Of a stretch of DNA of 59,512 nucleotides, positions 15,995 to 25,485 are shown piece by piece (the first letter of the stretch is position 1; every line of letters begins with the position of its first letter). The notes under the pieces were generated by a model. That model saw only the letters and a program-made list of their open reading frames with translations, searched no databases and was not told the DNA's origin. The position numbers and the translations under genes are program-made. The DNA comes from Brevinema_A sp051647245 (GTDB lineage Bacteria > Spirochaetota > Brevinematia > Brevinematales > Brevinemataceae). The stretch is taken from NCBI GenBank assembly GCA_051647245.1, contig JBOFDS010000004.1, positions 1 to 59,512 of the forward strand, read 5' to 3'.

Positions 15995-16753
15995 ATGGGT
16001 AATATTATTGAGATCAATAACCTCACTAAATTTCTACGTGATAGGAATGTTTTGAACGGATTAACTGTAGATATTCAAGAATCAGAAACTTTTGTTTTAG
16101 TGGGTCAAAGTGGAACGGGTAAGAGCGTTTTGCTCAAACATCTAACAGGTTTGATGTATCCTGATTCAGGTACCATAAAGATCAAAGGTCAGGATGTTTC
16201 TAATTATTCCGAAAAAGAATGGCATAAAGTCCGTACTTCTATAGGGATGCTTTTTCAAAATGGTGCTATTTTTGATTCTTTAACAGTTGGGCAAAATATT
16301 TTATTTGTTTTAGACCATCTAGCTCCTTATTTATCTGACTCTGAAAAAAATAAAAGAGTCTCTTACTGTCTTGATGTGGTAGGGCTCTCTGGACTTGAAA
16401 ATACTATGCCAACTGAACTTTCAGGCGGGATGCGAAAACGTGCTGCTTTAGCAAGATCCATTGCTAATAAACCTGATATTTTATTATTTGATGAACCAAC
16501 AACAGGGCTTGATCCTATTATGACAGCTCTTGTGGATGAATTGATTCTTACTGTAAAACAAGAACTAGGGACAACTTTTATCGTTGTAACACATGATATG
16601 GCCAGTGCAAAACGAGTTGCTGACCGTATTGCATTGTTATTTGAAGGAAGAATCGTCTATATTGGTTCTCCAAAAGACCTCAAAACAAATTCAAACCCCT
16701 ATATGGATCAATTCCTCAATGGACTGGTCGAAGGTCCTATGACCAAACGTTAA
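15995..16753 (+). CDS. mlaF: MlaF-type ABC transporter ATPase
   Basis: 252 residues from the ATG at 15995 (AAGGTGG upstream; a GTG at 15986 is rejected). Walker A GQSGTGKSVLLKHL, signature LSGGMRKRAALARSI, Walker B ILLFDEPTTGLDP and the switch His in VTHDM are all present. It powers the MlaE permease. It starts ten bases after mlaE, so it is surely co-transcribed. Confidence 0.92.
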   Translation: MGNIIEINNLTKFLRDRNVLNGLTVDIQESETFVLVGQSGTGKSVLLKHLTGLMYPDSGTIKIKGQDVSNYSEKEWHKVRTSIGMLFQNGAIFDSLTVGQNILFVLDHLAPYLSDSEKNKRVSYCLDVVGLSGLENTMPTELSGGMRKRAALARSIANKPDILLFDEPTTGLDPIMTALVDELILTVKQELGTTFIVVTHDMASAKRVADRIALLFEGRIVYIGSPKDLKTNSNPYMDQFLNGLVEGPMTKR

Positions 16754-16787
16754 ATCTTTATCGTAAAGATAAATAAATGGAGTAAAT

Positions 16788-17642
16788 ATGGCACAGGTAA
16801 AACGAGAACAGCCTAATTATTTATTAATTGGTGCATTTATGTTTTTGGGTATTGTCTCTATCGTCCTTGGTGTTGTCGTCTCAGACAAACTCATCTATAA
16901 ATTAAAGGGTGGCTATCCTTTACATTTATCTTTTAACTATATTGATGGTCTCTCTATTGGTTCTAAAGTTAATATTGGTTCTGGTAAAGATATTGGTAAT
17001 GTAAGTTCTATCACGATCGAAGGATCAAAGCTCCTAGTAACAGTTATTATCGATAAAAAATATAAAATCAATAGTGACGCTATGTTCCAAATTTACTCCA
17101 CTAGCTTTGTCGGTGGTAAATATCTTGCTGTTGAAGGTTATACTGGCAATGCACCTTATTTTGAGGCCAATCAACGTATAATCGGTGTAGATCCATTTTC
17201 TTTGAATAGTGTTATTAGCTCTATTGGTGGGCTTTTCAATTCTGATTCCGAAAACGGTGTAGCTGAGGGCTTAGGTGGGATTTTTGGTTCTTTGAATAAA
17301 GTCACCGCTCAAGTCGAAACGTTAATGAAAAAAAATGATTCTAATATCAATGCAATCATCACGAATGTTACTCAAGCTACAGCAAGCTTAAACAATGTTT
17401 CAGCTAATGTTGAACGAAAACTTGGTAAGATCAGCGATGCAGAATTTGTTGCACTCGTTAGAGATCTTGAAAATAGCATCAGCAATCTTAATATTTTCTT
17501 AGAAGATATTAATTCTCCAAATGCACCGCTTTCTGTCTTAAAAGATCCTCAAATCAATCATAGTATCCGTACTATCGTTACAAATCTTGAGGAAACAACA
17601 AAGCGTGTGAAAGCAAAACCAAGCTTGCTCTTAAGAAGTTAA
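16788..17642 (+). CDS. mlaD: MlaD-like MCE-domain protein
   Basis: 284 residues. One N-terminal membrane helix (about residues 12-32) anchors an MCE domain with LHLSFNYIDGLSIGSKVNIGSG and STSFVGGKYLAVEG. The rest is a helical coiled region that may form the tube of the hexamer. GGAG stands before the ATG. It should bind lipids in the periplasm as partner of MlaE and MlaF. Confidence 0.88.
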   Translation: MAQVKREQPNYLLIGAFMFLGIVSIVLGVVVSDKLIYKLKGGYPLHLSFNYIDGLSIGSKVNIGSGKDIGNVSSITIEGSKLLVTVIIDKKYKINSDAMFQIYSTSFVGGKYLAVEGYTGNAPYFEANQRIIGVDPFSLNSVISSIGGLFNSDSENGVAEGLGGIFGSLNKVTAQVETLMKKNDSNINAIITNVTQATASLNNVSANVERKLGKISDAEFVALVRDLENSISNLNIFLEDINSPNAPLSVLKDPQINHSIRTIVTNLEETTKRVKAKPSLLLRS

Positions 17643-17667
17643 ATATTATAAATTAAATGAGGTTTTT

Positions 17668-18771
17668 ATGATCCCTTTTGTTGATCTGCAGGCTCAATAC
17701 CAAGCCTATAAAGCTGAAATTGACGCTCGTATTGCGGGTGTCCTCCAACGTAATGATTTTATTTTAGGAAAAGACGTCAAAGAACTTGAAGAATGGATGT
17801 CCAATTATACAGGACGTCATTCTGTTGCCGTTTCCACTGGTACAGATGCCCTTATGGTGCCGCTTTATGCCATGGGATTGCAAGAAGGCGATGAGATCAT
17901 TACAACTCCTTTCACTTTCTATGCCACTGCAGAAGTAGTAGCATTTTTAAAATTAAAACCTGTCTTTGTAGATATTGATCCTAAAACTTGTAACATTGAT
18001 CCTACAAAGATCGAAGCAGCTATCACCCCTAGAACAAAGGGGATTATTTCTGTTTCTCTCTTTGGGCAATGTGCTGATATCGATGCGATTGAGGCAATTG
18101 CTAAAAAACACAATATTTTCCATATGGAAGATGCTGCACAAAGCTTTGGTGCTGTATACAAAGGCCGTAAATCTTGTGGATTAACCTCTATTGCTGCGAC
18201 TTCTTTCTTCCCTGCGAAAGCGCTTGGTACTTATGGTGATGGTGGAATGATGTATTTCGAAGATAAAAACTTTGCTGATAAGTGTTTCTCAATTATCAAT
18301 CAAGGTCAAAAAGTCCGTTATGAACACCAATATGTTGGGATGAATTCCCGCTTCGATACCCTCAAGGCAGCTATCTTGATGGCGAAAGTTGGTCATTACG
18401 AAGACGAGCTTGCAAAACGTGCCGAAATCGCAGCAGCTTATACTTCAGCCTTCAAACAAAATGGGATTAATATTGTCGAAACAGCGGAATTCACTGACAA
18501 ACATGCTCGTGCTCAATTTACTCTTGTTCTTGAGAATAGAGATAAAGTTGCTGAAACACTCAATAAAAACGGTGTTCCTACAGCAATCCATTATCCAAAA
18601 CCTCTTCATTTACAAGAAGCTCTTTCCTATCTTAATTATAGCGAGGGCTCTTTCCCTATCGCTGAAGAAATGTCTAGCAAAGTCCTCAGTATTCCTATCC
18701 ACCCATTCTTAAAAGATAGTGATCGTGATATTATTATTGAAAATGTTATTGGTGCGGTAGTAAAAGGTTAA
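17668..18771 (+). CDS. DegT/DnrJ/EryC1 sugar aminotransferase
   Basis: 367 residues, PLP-dependent fold type I. The catalytic Lys is K184 in SFFPAKALGTYGDGG, and MEDAAQSFG carries the Asp that holds the pyridine nitrogen. The start MIPFVDLQAQY and the STGTDALM motif match sugar aminotransferases such as those making 3-amino-uronic acid nucleotides (WbpE/WlbC type). The exact sugar cannot be read from sequence. It follows mlaD by 25 bases, so it may share the operon, though the function belongs to surface glycan synthesis. Confidence 0.88.
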   Translation: MIPFVDLQAQYQAYKAEIDARIAGVLQRNDFILGKDVKELEEWMSNYTGRHSVAVSTGTDALMVPLYAMGLQEGDEIITTPFTFYATAEVVAFLKLKPVFVDIDPKTCNIDPTKIEAAITPRTKGIISVSLFGQCADIDAIEAIAKKHNIFHMEDAAQSFGAVYKGRKSCGLTSIAATSFFPAKALGTYGDGGMMYFEDKNFADKCFSIINQGQKVRYEHQYVGMNSRFDTLKAAILMAKVGHYEDELAKRAEIAAAYTSAFKQNGINIVETAEFTDKHARAQFTLVLENRDKVAETLNKNGVPTAIHYPKPLHLQEALSYLNYSEGSFPIAEEMSSKVLSIPIHPFLKDSDRDIIIENVIGAVVKG

Positions 18772-18780
18772 TATTATTTT

Positions 18781-20022
18781 ATGAATTTTATCTTAATATT
18801 ATTATTTTTAGCACTTCTTATCTTACTTATGATGTCTGCATTGTTGTCCGCTTCTGAAACAGCATTCTTTTCTATCGATGAATTGAAATTACGTCATTAT
18901 AAACCAAATGATGTCCGATCTATTCGTCTCTTGTTCACTAATGCAACTTTAGTACTCTCCTCTATTCTTATTGTGAATACCACTACCAATATTACGCTTA
19001 CGACTTTATTCGAACTCTGGTTCAAAGAAATGGGGATAGAACTCAATCTCATTATGTCAACAATAATCGTATCTGGTATTTTGATTATTTTTGGAGAGAT
19101 TTTACCAAAATCATTTGCAGCATCTCAGGGTCAAATTATGATTCCTTTTATCCTGAAACCTCTAACTTCTATCAGTAAATCTTTATCCAAAGTCGCGGCT
19201 CCTATTAATAGATTTGCGATATGGTTTACTGAAAAGTTTACTCATATCATTCCAGACTCTGAAAATAAAGACGATAGACGTTTGGCACTTTATAATATTG
19301 TTGCCCATGGTAATTTCTTAAATAGCGATGAAAAAATGCTTATCGGACGTGTCTTATCGCTTTCTGAACGTAAGGTAGGAGCCGTTATGACTCCTCGTCC
19401 AAGAATGTATTCTATTGCAGATGATACAACTTTGCAAGAGCTAAAAGATGAGCTAATTGCCGAACAGCATAGTAAAGTACCTATTTATAAAGAACAAGAT
19501 AATAATGTTGTTGGACTTCTTCATTATGAAGATGTGGCACTACAATTAGTAGAAAATAAAAATTTAACTCAAACAGTCTCAGATTTCATGAGACCTATTT
19601 ATTTTGTCCCAGAATCAAAAACCTTAGGGAGTCTTCTCGAAGACTTTCGTGCAAAAAGTATCAAACTCGCTGGTGTCGTTGATGAATATGGCGATTTTTT
19701 AGGGATTGTGACCTTAAGTGATATTATGGTCGAGCTGGTAGGAGAGGTGATCGATGAAGATTTTGAAAAAGATCAAGAAGTCATCCCACAACTACTCAAT
19801 CGCTATGTCGTCAAGGGTGAAATGTCTTTGATTGATTTTAATGAATCATTTAATACAGATCTTTATAGTAAAGAATATGAAACCGTTGCAGGATTTTTAA
19901 TTGAACAAGCTGGTGGTATTCCGCCTCTATATTACACCTTTGAAACGGATACTATTATTATTACGGTACGTGAAAAGTCCGCAACCCGTATCAAAACACT
20001 ATCTGTGAGGGTAAAATCATGA
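18781..20022 (+). CDS. CNNM/CorC-family CBS-domain membrane protein (TlyC-like)
   Basis: 413 residues. The DUF21/CNNM membrane domain (four helices, residues 1-140; SASETAFFSIDEL, LPKSFAAS) is followed by two CBS domains (MTPRPRMYSIADD and VDEYGDFLGIVTLSDIM) and a CorC_HlyC C-terminal domain. Members are linked to Mg2+/Co2+ efflux; the spirochaete name TlyC comes from a claimed haemolysin. It ends in TGA, overlapping the next gene by four bases. The two genes look like a tandem paralogous pair that may form a heteromer. Confidence 0.88.
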   Translation: MNFILILLFLALLILLMMSALLSASETAFFSIDELKLRHYKPNDVRSIRLLFTNATLVLSSILIVNTTTNITLTTLFELWFKEMGIELNLIMSTIIVSGILIIFGEILPKSFAASQGQIMIPFILKPLTSISKSLSKVAAPINRFAIWFTEKFTHIIPDSENKDDRRLALYNIVAHGNFLNSDEKMLIGRVLSLSERKVGAVMTPRPRMYSIADDTTLQELKDELIAEQHSKVPIYKEQDNNVVGLLHYEDVALQLVENKNLTQTVSDFMRPIYFVPESKTLGSLLEDFRAKSIKLAGVVDEYGDFLGIVTLSDIMVELVGEVIDEDFEKDQEVIPQLLNRYVVKGEMSLIDFNESFNTDLYSKEYETVAGFLIEQAGGIPPLYYTFETDTIIITVREKSATRIKTLSVRVKS

Positions 20023-21302
20023 GAGAATTCCTTATGAACGTAGATTACCCATCTGCAAGTATGTACTTTTCCTACGCTGTATGTAATTTTCTATTAAGTG
20101 GATTTTTTGGAGGAAGCGAAACAGCTTTTCTCTCACTCAATCGTATTATTCTTTATGCAAAAAAGAAAAAAGTCTCCGCAAAACTTCTGATCTTCTTAGT
20201 TGAAAGATCCTCGATTTTTTTAACTGGTATTGTAGTACTCAATAATGTGACTCTGATTTTAAGTACGCTTTTTGTATCCAAAATGTTTGTCGAGTCATTT
20301 CATATCTCTATTTTGTGGGCACCTCTCTTTACAACACTGGTGATGACGCCTTCTGTTTTGATTTTTGCAGAGGTATTACCTAAATCTTTAAGTAGACCTT
20401 TTGCTGATGTATTGGCTTATAAATTTGTCTACGTTTGGATTGTGATCTTCTTCCTTATGTATCCTATAGCTCTATTCTTCAAAGGTATTACCTCTATTTT
20501 TGCCTATCTGGGTGGATTTTATGGGAAAGAAGAATCAGGATTTGTTAAAAGCGAATTCCAAGCATTGCTAGATATATCACTCAAAAGTGGTGCACTCAAT
20601 ATGGGTGAGAGAGAATTTATTAATAATATTCTTAAATTCAGAGAAATACAGGCTAGTGAAGTGATGACTCCTCTTTCTCAAATTGTATGTATCGAAAAAA
20701 CACAGACCGTTGAGCAGGCCTTGACTCTTATGAAAGAGAAGGAAATATCTATCATGCCAATGTATAATGCTCGTATCGATGATCCTATTGGCCGTGTCCG
20801 TGCAAAAGACCTCATTAACGCTCATAAGGATGATCTTGTTGAGAAGTATGTTCAAGAAGCCTTTTTTGTACCTGAAACGGCATTTGTTGAGAAGATCCTC
20901 ATCCAAATGCAACGTCAAAATCTACCTGTTGCATTTGTTGTTGACGAATATGGTGGTATTGTAGGGGTATTAAGAGTTGAAGATATTGTCGTTGCTATTG
21001 TGGGTGACGTGATCGAAGATCGTGGTCTTGATATCAAAACGGAAGACGATGGCTCCATTATCGCCCATGGACTCTCAGATATCGATGAACTTTTTGAATT
21101 CTTAAATCTCACTCCCAATATACATCTCGAATCAAAAACACTCTCTGGTTTTATCATGGAAAAGCTTGGTCGAATGCCTCAAGAAGGGGATAATATCTCT
21201 CTTAAGCCATGGAATTTTCAGGTTCTTTCTTTGCAAGGACATAGTGTAAAAAAAGTACATATTAAAAAATTAATCAAAAATAAAAATAATGTAGCAATAT
21301 AG
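20019..21302 (+). CDS. second CNNM/CorC-family CBS-domain protein
   Basis: 427 residues, paralogous to the upstream gene and starting within its stop (ATGA overlap). A membrane domain with GGSETAFLSLNRI and EVLPKSLSRPF is followed by CBS domains (VMTPLSQIVCIEK, FVVDEYGGIVGVLRVEDIVVAIVGDV) and a CorC_HlyC domain. GAGGG precedes the ATG; an inner ATG at 20034 is an alternative. Likely metal-ion transport at the inner membrane. Confidence 0.88.
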   Translation: MREFLMNVDYPSASMYFSYAVCNFLLSGFFGGSETAFLSLNRIILYAKKKKVSAKLLIFLVERSSIFLTGIVVLNNVTLILSTLFVSKMFVESFHISILWAPLFTTLVMTPSVLIFAEVLPKSLSRPFADVLAYKFVYVWIVIFFLMYPIALFFKGITSIFAYLGGFYGKEESGFVKSEFQALLDISLKSGALNMGEREFINNILKFREIQASEVMTPLSQIVCIEKTQTVEQALTLMKEKEISIMPMYNARIDDPIGRVRAKDLINAHKDDLVEKYVQEAFFVPETAFVEKILIQMQRQNLPVAFVVDEYGGIVGVLRVEDIVVAIVGDVIEDRGLDIKTEDDGSIIAHGLSDIDELFEFLNLTPNIHLESKTLSGFIMEKLGRMPQEGDNISLKPWNFQVLSLQGHSVKKVHIKKLIKNKNNVAI

Positions 21303-21310
21303 GAAATATA

Positions 21311-22546
21311 ATGGAATTTAGTGGAAAAGAATCTCGTAAACTAAAATCAGTTGATAGAGAAGAAGTTGTTACCATTGAACGTTTTGCAGGAGAAGGTCCT
21401 GCCTTAGCATACGATTCTACTGGTAAAGTATTATTTGTTCGTTACGTATTACCTGGCGAAGTTGTCAAGGTAAAAATATATAAAGAAGCAAAGGATTATG
21501 CCATGGCAGATCCTATTGAAATTATCACACCATCCCCAATGAGACAAAGTCCATCTTGTGAACACTTCTCACTTTGTGGGGGTTGTGATTACCAAATGAC
21601 AAGCTATGAGGATCAAATTAAGATCAAAAAACATCTTGTCGAAGAAACATTTCGTCGTATTGGAAATATTGAGTTTCCATTGACAGGCGTATTAGAATCT
21701 CCAAAAGAAATTCAATACCGAAATAATATGACCTATAAAGTCAATCCACGTCGTGAATTAGTAGGATTTTTTAGGAAGGACTCAAAATCTATTGTGGATC
21801 TTGATGAGTGTAAACTTGAAATGCCTATTATTTCAGACGCTCTTAAGTCTATGAAAAAACAGCATACCTCTAACGAAGAAGAGTTTCCTTTCCCAAAACA
21901 TAATTTCAAGGTACGTGCTGCGACTACAGACGAAATTGGGGTTTATTGGGTTCCATCTAAAGATTATGAAGACTCAGCGGTAAACGAAACTATTACCGTA
22001 CGCGATAAATCAATTACTTATAAAATCTCTAAAGATAGCTTTTTTCAAGTTAATCCATACTTAGTTCCTATTTGGTTGGATAAGATCATATCTTTCCTTA
22101 ACGAAGAAAAAAATGAACGTATCGTTGATCTTTATTGTGGGATTGGATTGATTACTTTATTTGTGTCTTACTATGCTCAAGAAACTATAGGTGTTGAGAT
22201 CGCTAAATCTTCTGTCGAAGATGCAAACTATAATAAAATAATGAACAATATCGACTCTAATGTAAGCTTTATGTTAGGTGATGCTGGAGAATGCTTGAGC
22301 CAAATCGGTTACGCAGATGTCATTATTGTTGATCCTCCTCGCGCGGGGATGGATGAATACACAAGAAATCTCTTACTCGAGAGAAATCCTAAAAAGATTA
22401 TTTATTCTTCATGTAAAGCTTCAACAATGGCAAGAGATATCGCAATTTTATCAGAAAAATATGAACTTAAAGAGCTCTATCTCGTTGATATGTTCCCACA
22501 AACACATCACGTAGAATTACTTAGCCTTTTAGTCAGAAAAGATTAA
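21311..22546 (+). CDS. 23S rRNA (uracil-5-)-methyltransferase, RlmD/RumA family
   Basis: 411 residues. An N-terminal TRAM-like domain, then Fe-S ligands CEHFSLCGGC with a fourth Cys near DECKLE, as in RlmD. The methyltransferase core has VDLYCGIGLITLF for SAM, IIVDPPRAGMDE, and the catalytic Cys in IIYSSCKAST. It methylates U5 in rRNA; which uridine (1939 or 747 type) cannot be decided. Last gene of the plus-strand run and convergent with rho. Confidence 0.9.
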   Translation: MEFSGKESRKLKSVDREEVVTIERFAGEGPALAYDSTGKVLFVRYVLPGEVVKVKIYKEAKDYAMADPIEIITPSPMRQSPSCEHFSLCGGCDYQMTSYEDQIKIKKHLVEETFRRIGNIEFPLTGVLESPKEIQYRNNMTYKVNPRRELVGFFRKDSKSIVDLDECKLEMPIISDALKSMKKQHTSNEEEFPFPKHNFKVRAATTDEIGVYWVPSKDYEDSAVNETITVRDKSITYKISKDSFFQVNPYLVPIWLDKIISFLNEEKNERIVDLYCGIGLITLFVSYYAQETIGVEIAKSSVEDANYNKIMNNIDSNVSFMLGDAGECLSQIGYADVIIVDPPRAGMDEYTRNLLLERNPKKIIYSSCKASTMARDIAILSEKYELKELYLVDMFPQTHHVELLSLLVRKD

Positions 22547-22548
22547 CA

Positions 22549-22576
22549 AAAAACCACTCTTTTAAGAGTGGTTTTT
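22549..22576. terminator. bidirectional terminator between rRNA methyltransferase and rho
   Basis: AAAAACCACTCTT and AAGAGTGGTTTTT form a 13-bp perfect stem around a 2-base loop, serving both convergent genes. Confidence 0.9.
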
Positions 22577-22577
22577 A

Positions 22578-24080
22578 TTATTTACCAAGCATTTGTAAAT
22601 TATTAAGAAATTCTTCATTCGTCGGAGACTTTTTCATTGATTGAGTAACTTTTTGTATGATCTCTTCATTAGACATATTTGCAAACACACGACGCAACAT
22701 ACGCATTTTTTCAAGAGTCTCAGGATCTAAAAGGAGATCCTCACGACGTGTCCCCGAAATTTTGATATCAAAGGCTGGGAAAAGACGTTGATTAGCGAGA
22801 TTTCTATCAAGATTCATTTCCATGTTCCCTGTCCCTTTAAATTCCTCAAAAATCACATCATCCATTTTGGATCCTGTATCAACAAGAGCTGTAGCAATGA
22901 TAGTTAAGCTACCACCTTCTTCAATATTCCGTGCAGCCCCAAAGAATTTTTTTGGCTTGTGCAAAGCACCAGAATCAATACCACCTGATAAGATCTTTCC
23001 AGTAGAAGGTTCCACTTGGTTATAGGCACGAGCAAGTCGTGTGATAGAATCCAATAAAATAACAACATCATGGCCACTTTCAACAAGACGACGAGATTTT
23101 TCGAGAACCATTTGAGCGACATTGACATGTTTTTGAGCAGGCTCATCAAATGTAGAAGACACTACCTCAGCGTGAACAGAACGTTGCATATCAGTAACTT
23201 CTTCAGGTCTTTCATCGACTAAAAACACGATGACTTTAATCTCAGGGTGGTTAGTTGTTATACTATTTGCGATATCCTTTAGGAGTGATGTTTTACCAGC
23301 TTTTGGAGGTGAGACAATCAAGGCTCTTTGCCCCTTACCTATAGGTGTAAAAATATCCATCATACGCATTGCAACATTTTCAGAATCACGTTCTAGTTTG
23401 ATTTGTTCATTTGCAAAAATGGGAGTTAGATTTGAGAAAAGAGTACGTTTTCGAGCCACTTCTGCAGATTTTTCATTAATACTCTCAACACGAAGCATAG
23501 CGAAGAATTTCTCCTCTTCTGTGCGGTGTGGAGGGCGAATTTGACCTTGAAGAACATCTCCACTTCGAAGACGAAATAATGCAATTTGGGAAGGGGATAC
23601 GTAAATATCATCAGAGCTAGGAAGGTAGCTGTAACGAGGAGATCTTAAAAAACCAAAACCACCGTCGATGAGTTGAAGAGTGCCACCGCCATAGATAATA
23701 CCTTTATTATCAGCGTGTTTTCTAAGGATCGCATAGACTAGCTCTTGAGTATGCATATCCTCACAATTCTGTAATTTCAAATGATAGGCGACGAGTAATA
23801 ACTCTGTAATAGTTAATTGCTTCAGTTGGTTGATGAAGATAAATTTGAAATCATCTGAAAAAACTTGTCCTAATACTTTTTTAGGATCAGAAGTATGTTC
23901 ATAAATCGCAAAGAGATTTTTACCATATTCTTCAAAATTGATATCTTCTGGTAAAAATTCTTCCTCAGTTCTGTCTTCCAAGGAATTAGGATTCTCTTTT
24001 AAAAGAGATGGTTCTAGAGATGTATTTTCAGTCAACTCAGAAGCTTCAGGATTTATTTTGAGTTTGATACGACGGGCCAT
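22578..24080 (-). CDS. rho: transcription termination factor Rho
   Basis: 500 residues from the ATG at 24080 (GAGGT upstream; four codons of upstream frame rejected). An N-terminal acidic extension of about 100 residues precedes the Rho core: the RNA-binding region (GGFGFLRSPRYSYLPSSDD), Walker A SPPKAGKTSLL, Walker B VVILLDSITRLARAYN, the Q-loop region GKILSGGID, and R residues in RRIEEG-like FFGAARNIEEGGS. Hexameric RNA helicase that ends transcription. The extended N-terminus is somewhat longer than in E. coli (419 residues). Confidence 0.95.
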   Translation of the reverse strand: MARRIKLKINPEASELTENTSLEPSLLKENPNSLEDRTEEEFLPEDINFEEYGKNLFAIYEHTSDPKKVLGQVFSDDFKFIFINQLKQLTITELLLVAYHLKLQNCEDMHTQELVYAILRKHADNKGIIYGGGTLQLIDGGFGFLRSPRYSYLPSSDDIYVSPSQIALFRLRSGDVLQGQIRPPHRTEEEKFFAMLRVESINEKSAEVARKRTLFSNLTPIFANEQIKLERDSENVAMRMMDIFTPIGKGQRALIVSPPKAGKTSLLKDIANSITTNHPEIKVIVFLVDERPEEVTDMQRSVHAEVVSSTFDEPAQKHVNVAQMVLEKSRRLVESGHDVVILLDSITRLARAYNQVEPSTGKILSGGIDSGALHKPKKFFGAARNIEEGGSLTIIATALVDTGSKMDDVIFEEFKGTGNMEMNLDRNLANQRLFPAFDIKISGTRREDLLLDPETLEKMRMLRRVFANMSNEEIIQKVTQSMKKSPTNEEFLNNLQMLGK

Positions 24081-24177
24081 GAGATACCTCAAATGTAATT
24101 ATTTTGGGTAAAATATGAAAATGCGCTATACTATGAAATTCAAAAGTATAGCACAATATTTATAGAAGGGTTTTATT

Positions 24178-25449
24178 TTAAGAAGGGTCTTCATTCTTAG
24201 AATTTTTAGATGGAATAGTATGGAAAGGAAGTGCATCAGCTATATCTGTATGAACATAGCTTTCATCTACACCAAATCGAATGTTGTTTAAGGCAAATAA
24301 ACGCACAATCTCTTGCTGGACAAGATCACTTTGAGAAAGTCTTACCGTATAAGATGAAACAAAGAAATTCACACGAAAAACATACATACTGCCTTTTGGT
24401 TCCATGAAAAACACATAAGGCTCTGGGTAGTTGAGGATGGTCGGTACACTTTTGACAGCTTGCACAAGGAGGTCTTTTACTAACTCAGGAGTAGCATCTG
24501 TCGCGACGGTCTGATAAAATTTTGTTACACGTACACGTTTGTAAGGTTGGGATAGGTTGGTGATGGTCATGCGAGAAAGTACACCGTTAGGAATATTGAT
24601 AATTTCTTCATCAAATGTTTTAAGCTTTGTACTGCGGTATCCAATCTGAACAATAATGCCTTCAACAGCGTTTTCTAGCTTCACATAATCACCTTCAGAA
24701 TAAGTATCATCAAGCATCAAAGAAACACCTCCAACAATATGAGAGAGAGTATCTTGTAGTGCCAAACCGACCACGATACCAGCAATACCAAGACCGGCAA
24801 GGATAGGCCCTAATTGTACACCCCATAGCCCAAGTAATACAGTAATAAATGTTAAAAACCATACCACACCAACAGTTCGGTGAAGCACAGTAAGAACGTT
24901 TTTATTACGGAAGAAGCGGAGTTTATTTTCATACACTCGGTAAATTAGGATTCCTCTGATGTATAGATCAAAAAGACGTTGAGCTCTTGTGAAAATAATC
25001 CACAGAAGAATAGAAAGTAAACTTGTTTGAAAGCCGTATTTAATAATTTTTGGTAACGCAAAGGCGTCCAAGCCAAGAATCATCCCTACGATCAAACCAA
25101 TCCACAGAGAGAGTGGAGACATGAACATACGCCATATTTTTTTCATAATATAGCGCTTCTTACTTTTAGCAGTAAACAAGTATACAAAAGAACGTAGTAA
25201 AATTGTGAATAATAGAACACTAAAAACAATAAACAAAAAGATTGCATAAGGATTGTCATGGATGATGTGGTAGATCACACGGAAGATTTGGTTGTTAGAG
25301 CTAGCCATAGACTTGTTTAACAGTGCAATAAATTCATCCCCTGCAACTACAGGGGTAATGATTTCTCCTGCTGTATCAAGAGTGTTAGTAACAGTGTTTG
25401 TATTAGTAGTAGCTGCGGGTTGTAGTAGTTTCATGATGGAAGTAAACAT
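24178..25449 (-). CDS. MscS-family mechanosensitive channel
   Basis: 423 residues. A soluble N-terminal stretch, about five membrane helices, then the MscS signature AGIVVGLALQDTLSHIVGGVSLMLDD and the beta domain GDYVKLENAVEGIIVQIGYRSTKLKTFD with INIPNGVL. It opens in response to membrane tension after hypo-osmotic shock. AGGAG precedes the ATG. The extra helices make it a mid-size MscS homologue (MscS itself has 286 residues). Confidence 0.92.
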   Translation of the reverse strand: MFTSIMKLLQPAATTNTNTVTNTLDTAGEIITPVVAGDEFIALLNKSMASSNNQIFRVIYHIIHDNPYAIFLFIVFSVLLFTILLRSFVYLFTAKSKKRYIMKKIWRMFMSPLSLWIGLIVGMILGLDAFALPKIIKYGFQTSLLSILLWIIFTRAQRLFDLYIRGILIYRVYENKLRFFRNKNVLTVLHRTVGVVWFLTFITVLLGLWGVQLGPILAGLGIAGIVVGLALQDTLSHIVGGVSLMLDDTYSEGDYVKLENAVEGIIVQIGYRSTKLKTFDEEIINIPNGVLSRMTITNLSQPYKRVRVTKFYQTVATDATPELVKDLLVQAVKSVPTILNYPEPYVFFMEPKGSMYVFRVNFFVSSYTVRLSQSDLVQQEIVRLFALNNIRFGVDESYVHTDIADALPFHTIPSKNSKNEDPS

Positions 25450-25485
25450 AAAAAAAACTCCTAAATAAGGGTATAATTATAGATC